Source of the DNA: DASSUW01 sp963844405
GTDB lineage: Bacteria > Actinomycetota > Thermoleophilia > Solirubrobacterales > Solirubrobacteraceae
DNA length: 64,000 bases
NCBI GenBank assembly: GCA_963844405.1
Contig: CAWJNZ010000003.1
Coordinates: 124,001-188,000 of the forward strand
Reading direction: 5' to 3'
The notes beneath the pieces were generated by a model. That model was not told the DNA's origin. It did no database searches and saw only the letters and a list, made by a program, of their open reading frames with translations. The position numbers were made by a program, and so were the translations under genes. Below, in pieces: positions 16,058 through 26,042 of this stretch (its first letter is position 1; every line of letters begins with the position of its first letter).

Positions 16058-16564
16058 GTGCGCCACGCCGTCCTCGCCCTCCTCGCCGATGCCCCCGCCC
16101 ACGGGTACGAGATCAAGCGCGGCCTCGAGGAGCGGTTCGGGACCGTCATCGCGCCGCTCAACGCGGGCCAGGTCTATACGACGCTCCAGCGGCTCCAGCG
16201 CGACCGGCTGGTGACCGACGACCCGGTGACGCAGAGCGGGCGGCCGGACAAGCGCGTCTACCGCCTGACCGACGCCGGCCATGAGGCTCTCGCCGAGTGG
16301 CTGGGAGCCCCCAGCGCGCCGACGCGGCTGCGCGACGACTTCTTCATGAAGCTCGTGCTCGCCCATTCGATGGGGCTGGCCGACCCGGCCGTGCTGATCG
16401 CCCGCCAGCGCGAGACCTACCTGCGCGCGCTCGGGGAGCTCGAGCGCGTGCTGGCTGGTGATGGCGCCGACGGCACGACGGCGCTGGTCGTCGAGGGCGC
16501 GGCGCTGCACCTGGAGGCCGACCTGAAGTGGCTCGACCGCTGCGAGGAGGTGCTGGGCGCATGA
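16058..16564 (+). CDS. PadR family transcriptional regulator
   Basis: This 168-residue protein has an N-terminal winged helix typical of PadR: LALLADAPAHGYEIKRGL, then NAGQVYTTLQRLQRD and the wing RVYRLTDAGHEAL. The C-terminal half is a helical dimerisation domain. PadR proteins commonly repress a nearby transporter, and here the next gene, overlapping by 4 bases (ATGA), is an ABC ATPase. That ATPase is truncated, so the regulator may have lost its original target. A start-proximal inverted repeat suggests autoregulation. Confidence 0.88.
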   Translation: MRHAVLALLADAPAHGYEIKRGLEERFGTVIAPLNAGQVYTTLQRLQRDRLVTDDPVTQSGRPDKRVYRLTDAGHEALAEWLGAPSAPTRLRDDFFMKLVLAHSMGLADPAVLIARQRETYLRALGELERVLAGDGADGTTALVVEGAALHLEADLKWLDRCEEVLGA

Positions 16565-16899
16565 CCGCGGTGCTCGAGGTGCGCGGGCTGCGCAAGGTGC
16601 ACGGCGACGGCGAGGCCGAGGTCGTCGCCCTGCACGACGTCGACCTCGCGCTCGGCCACGGCGAGTTCCTGGCCGTGACGGGGCCGAGCGGCTGCGGCAA
16701 GTCGACGCTCCTCAACCTGCTCGGGGGCCTCGACCGGCCGACGGCGGGGGAGATATGCCTGCACGGCGAGCGCGTCGACGACGCCGGCGAGGGGCGGCGC
16801 GCGCGGCTCCGCCGCAGCGAGCTCGGATTCGTCTTCCAGTTCTTCAACCTGATCGACAACCTGACGGTGGCCGAGGAGCTGCGCCCGCTGCGAGCGTAG
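16561..16899 (+). pseudogene. Truncated ABC transporter ATPase (LolD/MacB type)
   Basis: Only about 112 residues are present. Walker A is intact (TGPSGCGKST) and the Q-loop region follows (GFVFQFFNLIDNLTV), but the reading frame stops soon after. The ABC signature, Walker B and H-loop are missing, and no continuation is seen in the other frames. The permease expected downstream is also absent. This looks like the remnant of a MacB/LolD-type exporter operon controlled by the overlapping PadR gene, cut by a deletion. The ATPase cannot be functional as written. Confidence 0.75.
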
Positions 16900-16910
16900 G
16901 CCCGAGAAAA

Positions 16911-16982
16911 AGGGCCCGCTCGCCGGAAGCTTCCACCTGGGAGGGGGAGGAGGGCGAAAGCGAGAGGAGGCGAGCAGGCCCT
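16911..16982. other. Long-stem inverted repeat downstream of the truncated ATPase
   Basis: The arms AGGGCCCGCTCGCC (16911-16924) and GGCGAGCAGGCCCT (16969-16982) pair over 14 bp with one mismatch around a 44-base purine-rich loop that contains a GCGAAAGC mini-stem. It lies exactly where the ABC operon was cut off. It could be a terminator, a mobile-element scar or a structured RNA; I recognise no known RNA family. Confidence 0.45.
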
Positions 16983-17014
16983 GGCCCTCTAGTCGGCAGC
17001 CACCCAGCCGACCT

Positions 17015-17425
17015 TTAGCCGCCGAGCACCGCCGCGACCCCCGCCTCCGCGCACTCGCGGTCCTCCTCCGGCTTGGCGCCGCTGACGCCGACCGCGCCGA
17101 GCACCGCGTCGCCGTCGCGGATCACCACCGAGCCGTCGGCCGGGATCAGCGGCAGCCGCGTGAGCCTGCTGACCGACCCGAAGAAGGCCCCGCGCTGGTC
17201 CTGCACCGACGCGAGCTGGTCCCCGTCGCGGTGCCAGACGGCGGCGCCGACCGCCTTGGCCTCGGCGATCTGGGCGCTCAGCGGCGGGGCGCCGTCCATG
17301 CGGCCGAGGCCCTTCAGGAGCCCGCCCTCGTCGACGACGGCGACGGTGACCTTCAGGCCGGCCGTGCGGGCGTGCTCGTGGGCGGCGGCGATGAGCGTCT
17401 GGGTCTGATCGAGCGTGAGTGGCAT
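17015..17425 (-). CDS. GlcG/HbpS family heme-binding-like protein
   Basis: This 136-residue single-domain protein of the GlcG/HbpS family has TLDQTQTLIAAAHEHA at the start, VAVVDEGGLLKGLGRMDG in the middle, and DAVLGAVGVSGAKPEEDRECA near the end. Some relatives bind heme or cobalamin, but many have no known role. It has no secretion signal. It is co-oriented with the glutamine synthetase gene upstream, from which a strong hairpin separates it, so it is probably transcribed separately. Confidence 0.85.
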   Translation of the reverse strand: MPLTLDQTQTLIAAAHEHARTAGLKVTVAVVDEGGLLKGLGRMDGAPPLSAQIAEAKAVGAAVWHRDGDQLASVQDQRGAFFGSVSRLTRLPLIPADGSVVIRDGDAVLGAVGVSGAKPEEDRECAEAGVAAVLGG

Positions 17426-17449
17426 GGCGCGAAGCCTGCCACGGAACGG

Positions 17450-17479
17450 GCGAGGGCCCCGCCGTGGCGGGGCCCTCGC
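17450..17479 (-). terminator. Strong GC hairpin after glutamine synthetase
   Basis: A perfect 14-bp stem (GCGAGGGCCCCGCC with its complement) closes over a 2-base loop. It begins 27 bases past the glnN stop and just before the GlcG-like gene. There is no T-tract, as is common in high-GC actinobacteria. Confidence 0.7.
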
Positions 17480-17506
17480 TGACCCAGGACTCGGTGTGAG
17501 CCCTGC

Positions 17507-19672
<2,166 letters not shown>

Positions 19673-19843
19673 AGGTCTCGCGGATCCTCCTCCGGGACTG
19701 GTCCTGGGTCGCGGGCCAGCGTAGACATGCCTCGCGCGCGTCTCCTTGTCCACGTGTCCAAAGATCGGGCATCCGTCTTTCGCCGCTCGACCGGAGGGAG
19801 AAACGCCGCCGGGGAATCTTCGACACGGGGACAAAGATGGTCC

Positions 19844-19864
19844 GGCCCACCCGGACCACCATTC
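19844..19864. promoter_or_regulatory. Inverted repeat upstream of amtB
   Basis: TGGTCCG and CGGACCA flank a 7-base spacer within the 223-base divergent region between glnN and amtB, about 30 bases before the amtB ATG. It could be an operator or a leader hairpin. No canonical GlnR box is evident. Confidence 0.3.
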
Positions 19865-19895
19865 GCAGCGGATGGAATCCCACCGAGGAGGACTG

Positions 19896-21362
19896 ATGCT
19901 GAGAAGGACCGGCCCCGCGCTGCTGGGGGCAGCGCTGGCCTACGCGCTGCTGCCCGCGGTGGCGCTCGCGGACACGACCGACGCCGCGGTCAACGGCGTG
20001 CTGCCCGACAGCGTGGCGATCAACTCGATCTGGGTGATGGTCGCGGCGCTGCTCGTGATCTTCATGCAGGCGGGCTTCGCGTTCCTCGAGATCGGCTTCT
20101 CGCGTGCCAAGAACGCCGGCACGGTCGTGGCGAAGATCCTCACGAACTTCTCGATCGCCGGGCTCATGTACTGGGCCGTGGGCTTCGCCCTGGCCTTCGG
20201 GGTCGGCGACATCATGGGGACCGACGGGTTCTTCCTGCGCGCCTATGGCGACCCGCAGGAGGCGTTCCCGGTCATGGGCCTCTCCGACGCCACGATCGAG
20301 ACGAAGTGGATGTTCCAGTTCTCGTTCTGCGCCGTCTCGCTGGCCATCGTCTGGGGGACGACGCTCGAGCGGATCAAGTTCGGCGTCTACATCATCTACG
20401 CGATCGTCTTCGCCGGGTTCATCTACCCGATCGCGTCGCACTGGGTGTTCGGCGGCGGCTGGCTGCAGAGCAACCTCGGCATGCAGGACTTCGCCGGATC
20501 CACCGCGGTCCACCTGATCGGCGCCACCGGCGCCCTGGCCGTGCTGCTCCAGCTCGGCGCGCGGCGCGGGAAGTACAGCGCCGACGGGCGCCCGCGGGCG
20601 ATCCCAGGGCACTCTATGCCGCTGTTCGGCCTCGGCGTGCTGATCCTGTGGCTGGGCTGGTTCGGGTTCAACCCGGGCTCGACGCTGGGCGCGCTCGACG
20701 GGCGCTTCCCGGAGGTCGCCATGGTGACGATGCTGGCCGCCGGCGCCGGCGTGCTCGCCTCGATCGGGACCGCGTACTGGAAGACCGGCACGATCGACAT
20801 CGGCATGGCCGGCAACGGCGCGATCGGCGCGCTCGTGGCCATCACCGCGCCTTCGGGCTACGTCGAGGCGTGGACGGCGCCGGTCATCGGCGCGATCGCC
20901 GGCGTCATCGTCCCGCTCGGCGTCTACGCGATCGACAGGAAGATCGACGACCCGGTTGGCGCGCTCACCGCGCATGGCCTGTGCGGCATCTGGGGCACGC
21001 TGGCCTGCGGCATCTTCACCTCGCCGCGGCTGGCCGAGTACAACGCCTTCGGCGAGGGCGGCCTCATCTACACGGGCTCGTTCCACCAGCTCGGCACGCA
21101 GGCGCTCGGCGTCGTCACCGTGTTCGCCTTCGTGTTCTCGCTCTCGTTCGCGACGTTCTGGGCGATCAAGAAGACCTACGGCCTCCGCGTGACGGCCGAG
21201 GAGGAGGAAGCCGGACTGGACATCTCCGAGCACGGCATGTACGGGTATCCGGAGCAGTTCATCCCGGCGCCCGAGCTCATCGGCTACAGCCCCGCGCCCG
21301 GCAGCGTGCCGGCGCGTGAGACGCCTCGCGGCGCCACCACCAAGGAGGTCCCGGCAACGTGA
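19896..21362 (+). CDS. amtB: Ammonium transporter, Amt family
   Basis: This 488-residue protein has a cleavable-looking signal peptide (residues 1-25) and about eleven membrane spans. The pore twin-histidine positions are visible in TAVHLIGATGALAV and LTAHGLCGIWGTLACGIF, and MQAGFAFLEIGFSRAKNA is the conserved second-helix region. It moves ammonium across the cytoplasmic membrane. GAGGAGG precedes the ATG at 19896. The stop overlaps the PII start by 4 bases, the classic amtB-glnK arrangement in which PII docks on and blocks the channel. Confidence 0.96.
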   Translation: MLRRTGPALLGAALAYALLPAVALADTTDAAVNGVLPDSVAINSIWVMVAALLVIFMQAGFAFLEIGFSRAKNAGTVVAKILTNFSIAGLMYWAVGFALAFGVGDIMGTDGFFLRAYGDPQEAFPVMGLSDATIETKWMFQFSFCAVSLAIVWGTTLERIKFGVYIIYAIVFAGFIYPIASHWVFGGGWLQSNLGMQDFAGSTAVHLIGATGALAVLLQLGARRGKYSADGRPRAIPGHSMPLFGLGVLILWLGWFGFNPGSTLGALDGRFPEVAMVTMLAAGAGVLASIGTAYWKTGTIDIGMAGNGAIGALVAITAPSGYVEAWTAPVIGAIAGVIVPLGVYAIDRKIDDPVGALTAHGLCGIWGTLACGIFTSPRLAEYNAFGEGGLIYTGSFHQLGTQALGVVTVFAFVFSLSFATFWAIKKTYGLRVTAEEEEAGLDISEHGMYGYPEQFIPAPELIGYSPAPGSVPARETPRGATTKEVPAT

Positions 21363-21733
21363 AGAAGATCGAGGCGTTCATCCGGCACGAGTCGTTCGAG
21401 CCGATCCGCATGGAGCTCCTGAGCCTGGGCTTCCCGTCCCTCTCCATCTCGGAGGTCAAGGGGTCGGGGCGCCAGAAGGGCATCACGGAGCGCTACCGGG
21501 GCGCCGAGCTGACCAACTGGCTGCGGCCGAAGGTCAAGCTCGAGTGCGTCGTGGCCAGCCAGGACGTGCAGACGGTCGTGGACGCGATCCTCAAGCACGC
21601 CCGCACCGGCCAGATCGGCGACGGCAAGGTGTTCGTCATGCCCGTAGAGGAGGCCTACAGGATCCGCACCGGCGAGTCCGGCGAGGAGACCCTGCAGGCG
21701 CATCCCGAGGTGGCGGCCCAGGCCACGGCCTGA
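21359..21733 (+). CDS. glnK: PII nitrogen regulatory protein lacking Tyr51
   Basis: This 124-residue PII protein has T-loop GSGRQKGITERYRGAELT. Aligned without gaps to E. coli GlnB, Tyr46 is present but position 51, the uridylylated or adenylylated Tyr, is Leu. The C-terminal signature HARTGQIGDGKVFV that binds ATP/ADP and 2-oxoglutarate is intact. So it should sense energy and 2-oxoglutarate but not be modified at residue 51. GTG overlaps the amtB stop, so the two are translationally coupled. The residues after about 110 are an Ala/Glu-rich tail. Confidence 0.93.
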   Translation: MKKIEAFIRHESFEPIRMELLSLGFPSLSISEVKGSGRQKGITERYRGAELTNWLRPKVKLECVVASQDVQTVVDAILKHARTGQIGDGKVFVMPVEEAYRIRTGESGEETLQAHPEVAAQATA

Positions 21734-21743
21734 GCCGGGACAC

Positions 21744-22949
21744 ATGACGGGGCGGCCGGAGGTCTCGCCGCCGGCCGCCACGTCGCTCGTCGAGCGGCTG
21801 CGTGCCGTGCACCTGCAGATGCTCGACGCGGTGTTGACCGGCGACGGCCTGGCGGCCGTCGCCGACTTCGCCGCCGAGGCGGCGGGCGGGCCGGTCGTGG
21901 TCGTCGTGCCGCGGCTCGGCGTGGCCGTCGCCTCGGCGGGCGGCGAGGCCGCGCTCCCGGCCGTTCGCCGCTACGTCGGCGAGCAAGGCCGCGGCCGGGT
22001 GGCTCCCGTGCCGCCCGAGATCGTCGCCGAGGTGCCGATCGCGTCGGGCGACGAGCGGATCGGCGGCGTCGTGCTGCTCGATCCCGGCCGGCCCGAGCCG
22101 GAGGCGGTCGAGTTCCTGCACCTCGCCGCCGTGGCGGCGCTGACCGAGGTGGCGGTCGAGGAGGCGCGCGAGGAGGTCGAGGAGAACGTCCGCGGCTCGT
22201 TCCTGGAGGAGCTGCGCGAGCGGCCCGACGGGATCGACCCCGCCGACGTCGTCCGCCGCGCGGGCCGGCTCGGCTGCGACCTGTCGGCCGGCGCCGTGGT
22301 GCTGTGCGCGGAGCTGAGCTCCGAGCGTCCGCGCCACGTCGTCGCCCTGATCGCCTCCGAGTACCCGGGGGCGCTGGCCCAGCACGTCGAGGGCGGACCG
22401 GCGGGCCGCGTCTACGCGCTGCTGCCCGGCTCCGATCAGGCGGCGACGGTGGCCGCCGCCCGTGCGCTGGCGGGCCGCCTGCAGCGCCACGGCGTCGTCG
22501 CGCTCTCCTCCTTCTACGGCGACCCGGCCGAGCTCGGCCGGGCGATCCAGGAGGCCGAGCTCGTGCTCGAGGTGCTCCAGCGCGGCGATGGGCTCGGCGG
22601 CCCGATCCAGGAGGACATCGGGACCGGCACCTACCGGCTGCTGTTCCGCGTGCTCGCCTCGCACCCCGAGGAGGTGCGGTCGTTCTACGACGACACGGTC
22701 GCCGCGATCGTCCGCTACGACGACCAGTACCGCACCGACCTCGTGCAGACGCTCGAGGCCTACCTCGAGCACAACTGCAACATGAACGCGACCGCGGCGG
22801 CGATCTACGCCCACCGCCACACGGTCGCCTACCGGCTCGAGCGGGTGAAGGAGCTGAGCGGGCTCGATCCGATGCAGACCGAGGACCGCGAGCGGCTCGG
22901 GCTGGGGCTGAAGGCCTACCGCATCATCGCTCCGGGCCTGCCGCGCTAG
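21744..22949 (+). CDS. PucR/CdaR-type transcriptional regulator
   Basis: This 401-residue protein ends with the PucR C-terminal helix-turn-helix: YLEHNCNMNATAAAIYAHRH, TVAYRLERVKELSGLDP. The N-terminal two thirds look like a degenerate GAF-like sensor followed by a GGDEF-like CdaR region. PucR-type regulators control purine, sugar-acid or nitrogen catabolism. It follows PII after 10 bases, so it may belong to the amtB operon and respond to nitrogen state; that is inference. Confidence 0.85.
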   Translation: MTGRPEVSPPAATSLVERLRAVHLQMLDAVLTGDGLAAVADFAAEAAGGPVVVVVPRLGVAVASAGGEAALPAVRRYVGEQGRGRVAPVPPEIVAEVPIASGDERIGGVVLLDPGRPEPEAVEFLHLAAVAALTEVAVEEAREEVEENVRGSFLEELRERPDGIDPADVVRRAGRLGCDLSAGAVVLCAELSSERPRHVVALIASEYPGALAQHVEGGPAGRVYALLPGSDQAATVAAARALAGRLQRHGVVALSSFYGDPAELGRAIQEAELVLEVLQRGDGLGGPIQEDIGTGTYRLLFRVLASHPEEVRSFYDDTVAAIVRYDDQYRTDLVQTLEAYLEHNCNMNATAAAIYAHRHTVAYRLERVKELSGLDPMQTEDRERLGLGLKAYRIIAPGLPR

Positions 22950-22959
22950 AACCCTTGGT

Positions 22960-24027
22960 GTGACCGATCGGTGGACCACCGCCGTCCCGGCCGTGGCCCT
23001 GGTCGTCATGGCCGTCACGTTCGGCAGCAAGCCGGGCACAGTCGTGCTGGTCGTGGCGGGGCTGCTGCTCGCGGGGGCGGTGCTGGCGGCCGTGCACCAC
23101 GCGGAGGTGGTGGCGCACCGGGTCGGCGAGCCGTTCGGCTCGCTCGTGCTGGCCGTCGCCGTGACGGTCATCGAGGTCGCGCTGATCGTCACGCTGATGA
23201 TCTCGGGGGGCGACGAGACGGCGACGCTGGCGCGCGACACGGTGTTCGCGGCGGTGATGATCACCTGCAACGGCGTCGTCGGGATCTCGCTGCTGGTCGG
23301 CGCCCTGCGCACCCGGCTGGCAGCCTTCAACGCCGAGGGCAGCGCGACGGCGCTCGCCACCGTCTCGACGCTCGCCACGCTGACGCTCGTGCTCCCGAAC
23401 TTCACGACCAGCCGGCCCGGCCCGGAGTTCTCGCCCAGCCAGCTGGCCTTCGCCGCCGTCGCCTCGCTCGCGCTCTATGGGCTCTTCGTCGTCGTCCAGA
23501 CGGTCCGCCACCGGGACTACTTCCTGCCCGTCGGTGCGCGCGACCCGGAGGAGCACGCCCCGCCGCCGTCGGACCGCGAGGCGCTGGTCAGCCTCGGCCT
23601 GCTCGTGGTCGCGCTGATCGCCGTCGTCGGGCTGGCGAAGCTCGAGTCCGGCCCGATCGAGGACATGGTGTCGTCGATCGGCGCGCCGCAGTCGGCGGTC
23701 GGCGTCGTCATCGCCCTGCTCGTGCTGCTGCCGGAGACGCTCGCCGCCGTCCGCAACGCGGAGCGTGACCGCGTGCAGACGAGCTTCAACCTCGCCTACG
23801 GCTCGGCGATGGCGAGCATCGGGCTCACGATCCCCACGATCGCCGTCGCCTCGATCTGGCTCGAGGGCCCGCTCGAGCTGGGCCTCGGCACGATGCAGAT
23901 CGTGCTGCTGGGGATCAGCGTGCTGGTGGGGGCGCTGACCGTGCTCCCGGGTCGGGCGACCGTGCAGGAGGGCGGCGTCCACCTCGTGCTCTTCATCGCC
24001 TTCGTCTTCCTCGCCCTCAACCCGTGA
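22960..24027 (+). CDS. Calcium/proton (cation/H+) exchanger, ChaA/CaCA family
   Basis: This 355-residue protein has ten or eleven membrane segments in two similar halves. The family repeats are visible as GEPFGSLVLAVAVTVIEVAL in the first half and VLLPETLAAVRNAERDRVQ with SFNLAYGSAMASIGLTIPT in the second, each with the conserved acidic residue in a helix. It is likely to expel Ca2+ or monovalent cations in exchange for protons. It starts with GTG 10 bases after the regulator gene and its stop overlaps the following GNAT gene by 4 bases. Confidence 0.88.
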   Translation: MTDRWTTAVPAVALVVMAVTFGSKPGTVVLVVAGLLLAGAVLAAVHHAEVVAHRVGEPFGSLVLAVAVTVIEVALIVTLMISGGDETATLARDTVFAAVMITCNGVVGISLLVGALRTRLAAFNAEGSATALATVSTLATLTLVLPNFTTSRPGPEFSPSQLAFAAVASLALYGLFVVVQTVRHRDYFLPVGARDPEEHAPPPSDREALVSLGLLVVALIAVVGLAKLESGPIEDMVSSIGAPQSAVGVVIALLVLLPETLAAVRNAERDRVQTSFNLAYGSAMASIGLTIPTIAVASIWLEGPLELGLGTMQIVLLGISVLVGALTVLPGRATVQEGGVHLVLFIAFVFLALNP

Positions 24028-24692
24028 TCGACCTCCTCCACGGCGCCGCGCGCGGCAGCTTCCCGCCCGAGGACGGACGGACCGACGTCATGGCCGCCGT
24101 GGCGGGCGCGCCCGCGGCCGTGCTCTCGTTCACCGCCCATCACGTGGTCGCCGCCGACGTGCCCGCCGAGGAGGTGCTCGCGCGCGTCGATCCGCAGGAC
24201 CTCAAGGGCCCGCTCGCGCCCGGGGTCCTGGCGTGGCTGGCCGAGCGCACCGGCCTGGTGGCCGGCAGCCTCGACATCGTGCTCGCGTGGGTGCCCGAGC
24301 GGGCGGCGGGCGAGGCGTCGGTGATCCAGGAGATCGAGCCGGCCGCCCATCCGCGGGTCGAGCGGGCGCGGCGCTGGCGGGAGGAGCTGCGGGTCTTCGA
24401 GGGCGACGGCGGGATGGTCGTGCTCGGCCGCGGGCTGGCCGGCCGGCTCGAGCTGAGCGTCGAGGTCGACCGCGGGCGGCGCGACCGCGGGCTGGCGCGC
24501 CGGCTCGTCGCGGGCGCGCTGGCGGTCGCGGCTCCCACCGAGCCGGTCTACGCGCAGGTCGCGGCGGCGAACGCCGCCTCGCTGCGCGCCCTCCAGCCGG
24601 CCGGGTTCGCGGCCGTCGGCGCCGAGGTCCTGTATGGCCCGCCGGAGGACTTCCTGCGCCGCTGGACCGACGGGCAGGTGACGGTGACCTAG
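24024..24692 (+). CDS. GNAT-like acetyltransferase family protein
   Basis: This 222-residue protein has a C-terminal half that fits the GNAT fold: LELSVEVDRGRRDRGLARRL contains the R-x-x-G-x-A-like acetyl-CoA loop, and VYAQVAAANAASLRALQPAGF matches the usual Asn-x-x-(S/A)-x-x-x(L/Y) ending. The N-terminal half is unassigned. It overlaps the exchanger gene by 4 bases, so both are translationally coupled. Its stop codon lies inside the terminal repeat of the element at 24689, so the insertion may have set the present C-terminus. Confidence 0.6.
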   Translation: MIDLLHGAARGSFPPEDGRTDVMAAVAGAPAAVLSFTAHHVVAADVPAEEVLARVDPQDLKGPLAPGVLAWLAERTGLVAGSLDIVLAWVPERAAGEASVIQEIEPAAHPRVERARRWREELRVFEGDGGMVVLGRGLAGRLELSVEVDRGRRDRGLARRLVAGALAVAAPTEPVYAQVAAANAASLRALQPAGFAAVGAEVLYGPPEDFLRRWTDGQVTVT

Positions 24693-24856
24693 TGTCCCGA
24701 TTCGGAAGTTCGATGGCAGTCTGCGGGCGCCTGGTCGCGCCTGGCGCCCGCCGCCGGCCTCGCAAGTACGCCCGGTACGAGCCAGGCCGGCGGCGAACGC
24801 CAGACACGACCATGCATCCCGCAGCCTGCGACCGAACTTACGAATCGAGACACTAG
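24689..24856. mobile_element. 168-bp MITE-like element with long terminal inverted repeats
   Basis: The ends are CTAGTGTCCCGATTCGG and, in reverse complement, CTAGTGTCTCGATTCGT; the match continues inward for about 40 bp with scattered mismatches. The middle also folds back (CTGGCG..CCGCCGGCCT against its complement), so almost the whole element could form one long hairpin. It encodes nothing recognisable. The GNAT stop codon TAG is supplied by its left end. It directly abuts the 56-bp repeat at 24856-24911. Confidence 0.65.
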
Positions 24857-24911
24857 GGGGTGCCCAACGGGACATCGCTCCACACGGAACGGCCCGTTGG
24901 GCGGGCCCCCC
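24856..24911 (-). repeat. 56-bp palindromic element, intergenic copy
   Basis: Read on the minus strand, this 56-bp segment matches 52 of 56 bases of 38729-38784 inside the MMPL gene. Its ends are inverted: GGGGGGCCCGCCCAACGG against CCGTTGGGCACCCCC. Four substitutions separate the copies. It lies between the GNAT and lipoprotein genes and is non-coding here. Confidence 0.8.
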
Positions 24912-24914
24912 GCC

Positions 24915-25517
24915 TCAATCCCGGCCCTTGTCGCCGCGCACGACCTCGCCCTTGTCATTGACGCGGGCGGGGACCGGCTCGTCAGAGATGTGCACGTCGA
25001 AGGAGCCGGTGGTGCGCTGGCCGTTGGCGGAGACCGCGCGGCCGTCGAGGCCGGGCGAGACCTCGTAGTTGACCGTGTAGTTACCGGGCCGGACGGCGGT
25101 CAGGCGCCACTCGAGCTCGCGCGTCTGGCCGGGGAACACCGGGCCGACCGCCCACGTATTGGTGGCCGCCGCGTCGCCGCCCTCCGGGGCGCGGTCGACG
25201 ATCCAGATGGGCCGGTCGGGGTCGGCGAGCCGCGCGTCGTCGGCCGCGACCCCGAAGGCGCTCGCCGGGTCGCCGCCGCCCACGGCCTCGGTGCTGACGG
25301 TGACGGCGAGGTTGGGCAGGTTGCGGTCGTCCGTGTTGCGGACCGCGAGCCGCATGACGGCGCGCTGGGCGGTCGTCTGGCGCTCCGGGAACGACGCCTC
25401 GACGACCTCGAGCGTGAACTCGCCTTCCGGCTCGTCCTCGTCCTGGCGCTCGCTGCCGCAGCCGGCCAGCGCCAGCCCCAGCCCCGCGAGCGCGATCGCG
25501 ACCCACGCAACCCTCAT
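24915..25517 (-). CDS. Lipoprotein, unknown function
   Basis: This 200-residue protein has a signal peptide and lipobox LALAGCGS. The mature part is beta-rich: FTLEVVEASFPER, AVMRLAVRNTDDRNLPNL and YTVNYEVSPGLDG suggest an immunoglobulin-like (DUF11/CARDB-like) exported domain that could carry or contact other envelope parts. A Pro/Lys-rich tail ends the protein. The start ATG 25515-25517 follows TACATT (25528-25533, minus strand) by 10 bases. The stop is 3 bases from the 56-bp repeat. Confidence 0.7.
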   Translation of the reverse strand: MRVAWVAIALAGLGLALAGCGSERQDEDEPEGEFTLEVVEASFPERQTTAQRAVMRLAVRNTDDRNLPNLAVTVSTEAVGGGDPASAFGVAADDARLADPDRPIWIVDRAPEGGDAAATNTWAVGPVFPGQTRELEWRLTAVRPGNYTVNYEVSPGLDGRAVSANGQRTTGSFDVHISDEPVPARVNDKGEVVRGDKGRD

Positions 25518-25585
25518 GGCGCGGGCGAATGTACCACCGGTTTGCGGGGTCTCGCGCCGGTCGCGTGGGACCATAGAGGTCGCCG

Positions 25586-25960
25586 ATGAGGTTCGAAGGC
25601 CTTGACCCGTGGCCCGAGGCGGTCCCGTTGATCGAGATCCAGGCGCACGGGTCCTCGTTCGACCTGCACAACTGGGGCGAGTTCGACGGGTTCTCCTTCG
25701 AGACGCCGGATTCGCTGAGCTTCAGCTTCCGCCACTGGCGACCCGACGGTGACCCGGGCGCGGAGGGGACCGTCATCCGGCTGCGGTTCCGAGGCGTCCG
25801 CCACCTCGTCGTCACGCAGGCGCCCGACTTCGAGCCCAGGGTCGTCGGCGACCTCGAGCACTGGCTGTGGCAGGCGCGCGGTGACGGCCAAGGGCGCGTC
25901 TACTTCCACTTCGGCGACCTCGCCCTCGAGTTCCGCGCGGAAGCGGTCGAGCTCGGCTGA
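25586..25960 (+). CDS. Conserved-looking hypothetical protein (124 aa)
   Basis: I do not recognise this protein. It is acidic and aromatic-rich with many strands (IEIQAHGSSFDLHNWGEFDG, GRVYFHFGDLALEFRAE), no signal peptide and no membrane span. It is compact enough for one beta-sandwich domain. It is divergent from the lipoprotein gene and stands alone upstream of the mce locus, 82 bases before the first YrbE gene. Codon use looks like the neighbours', which supports a real gene. Confidence 0.6.
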   Translation: MRFEGLDPWPEAVPLIEIQAHGSSFDLHNWGEFDGFSFETPDSLSFSFRHWRPDGDPGAEGTVIRLRFRGVRHLVVTQAPDFEPRVVGDLEHWLWQARGDGQGRVYFHFGDLALEFRAEAVELG

Positions 25961-26042
25961 GCTCGTCGCCGCAAGTTCCGCTGACGGTTCTCGTTTGTGC
26001 CACAAGCAGGCCGTCCCATAACCTTCGGCGCCGTCGCCCACG

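Noticed and set aside
16911..16982. Known small RNA such as SRP or 6S RNA
   Set aside because: There is a long stem and a GCGAAAGC mini-loop but none of the conserved bases of these families.
24689..24958. Leftward protein across the repeats between GNAT and lipoprotein genes
   Set aside because: It is made of the two palindromic elements and includes the same 19-residue segment seen in the MMPL gene; this reflects the repeat, not a gene.
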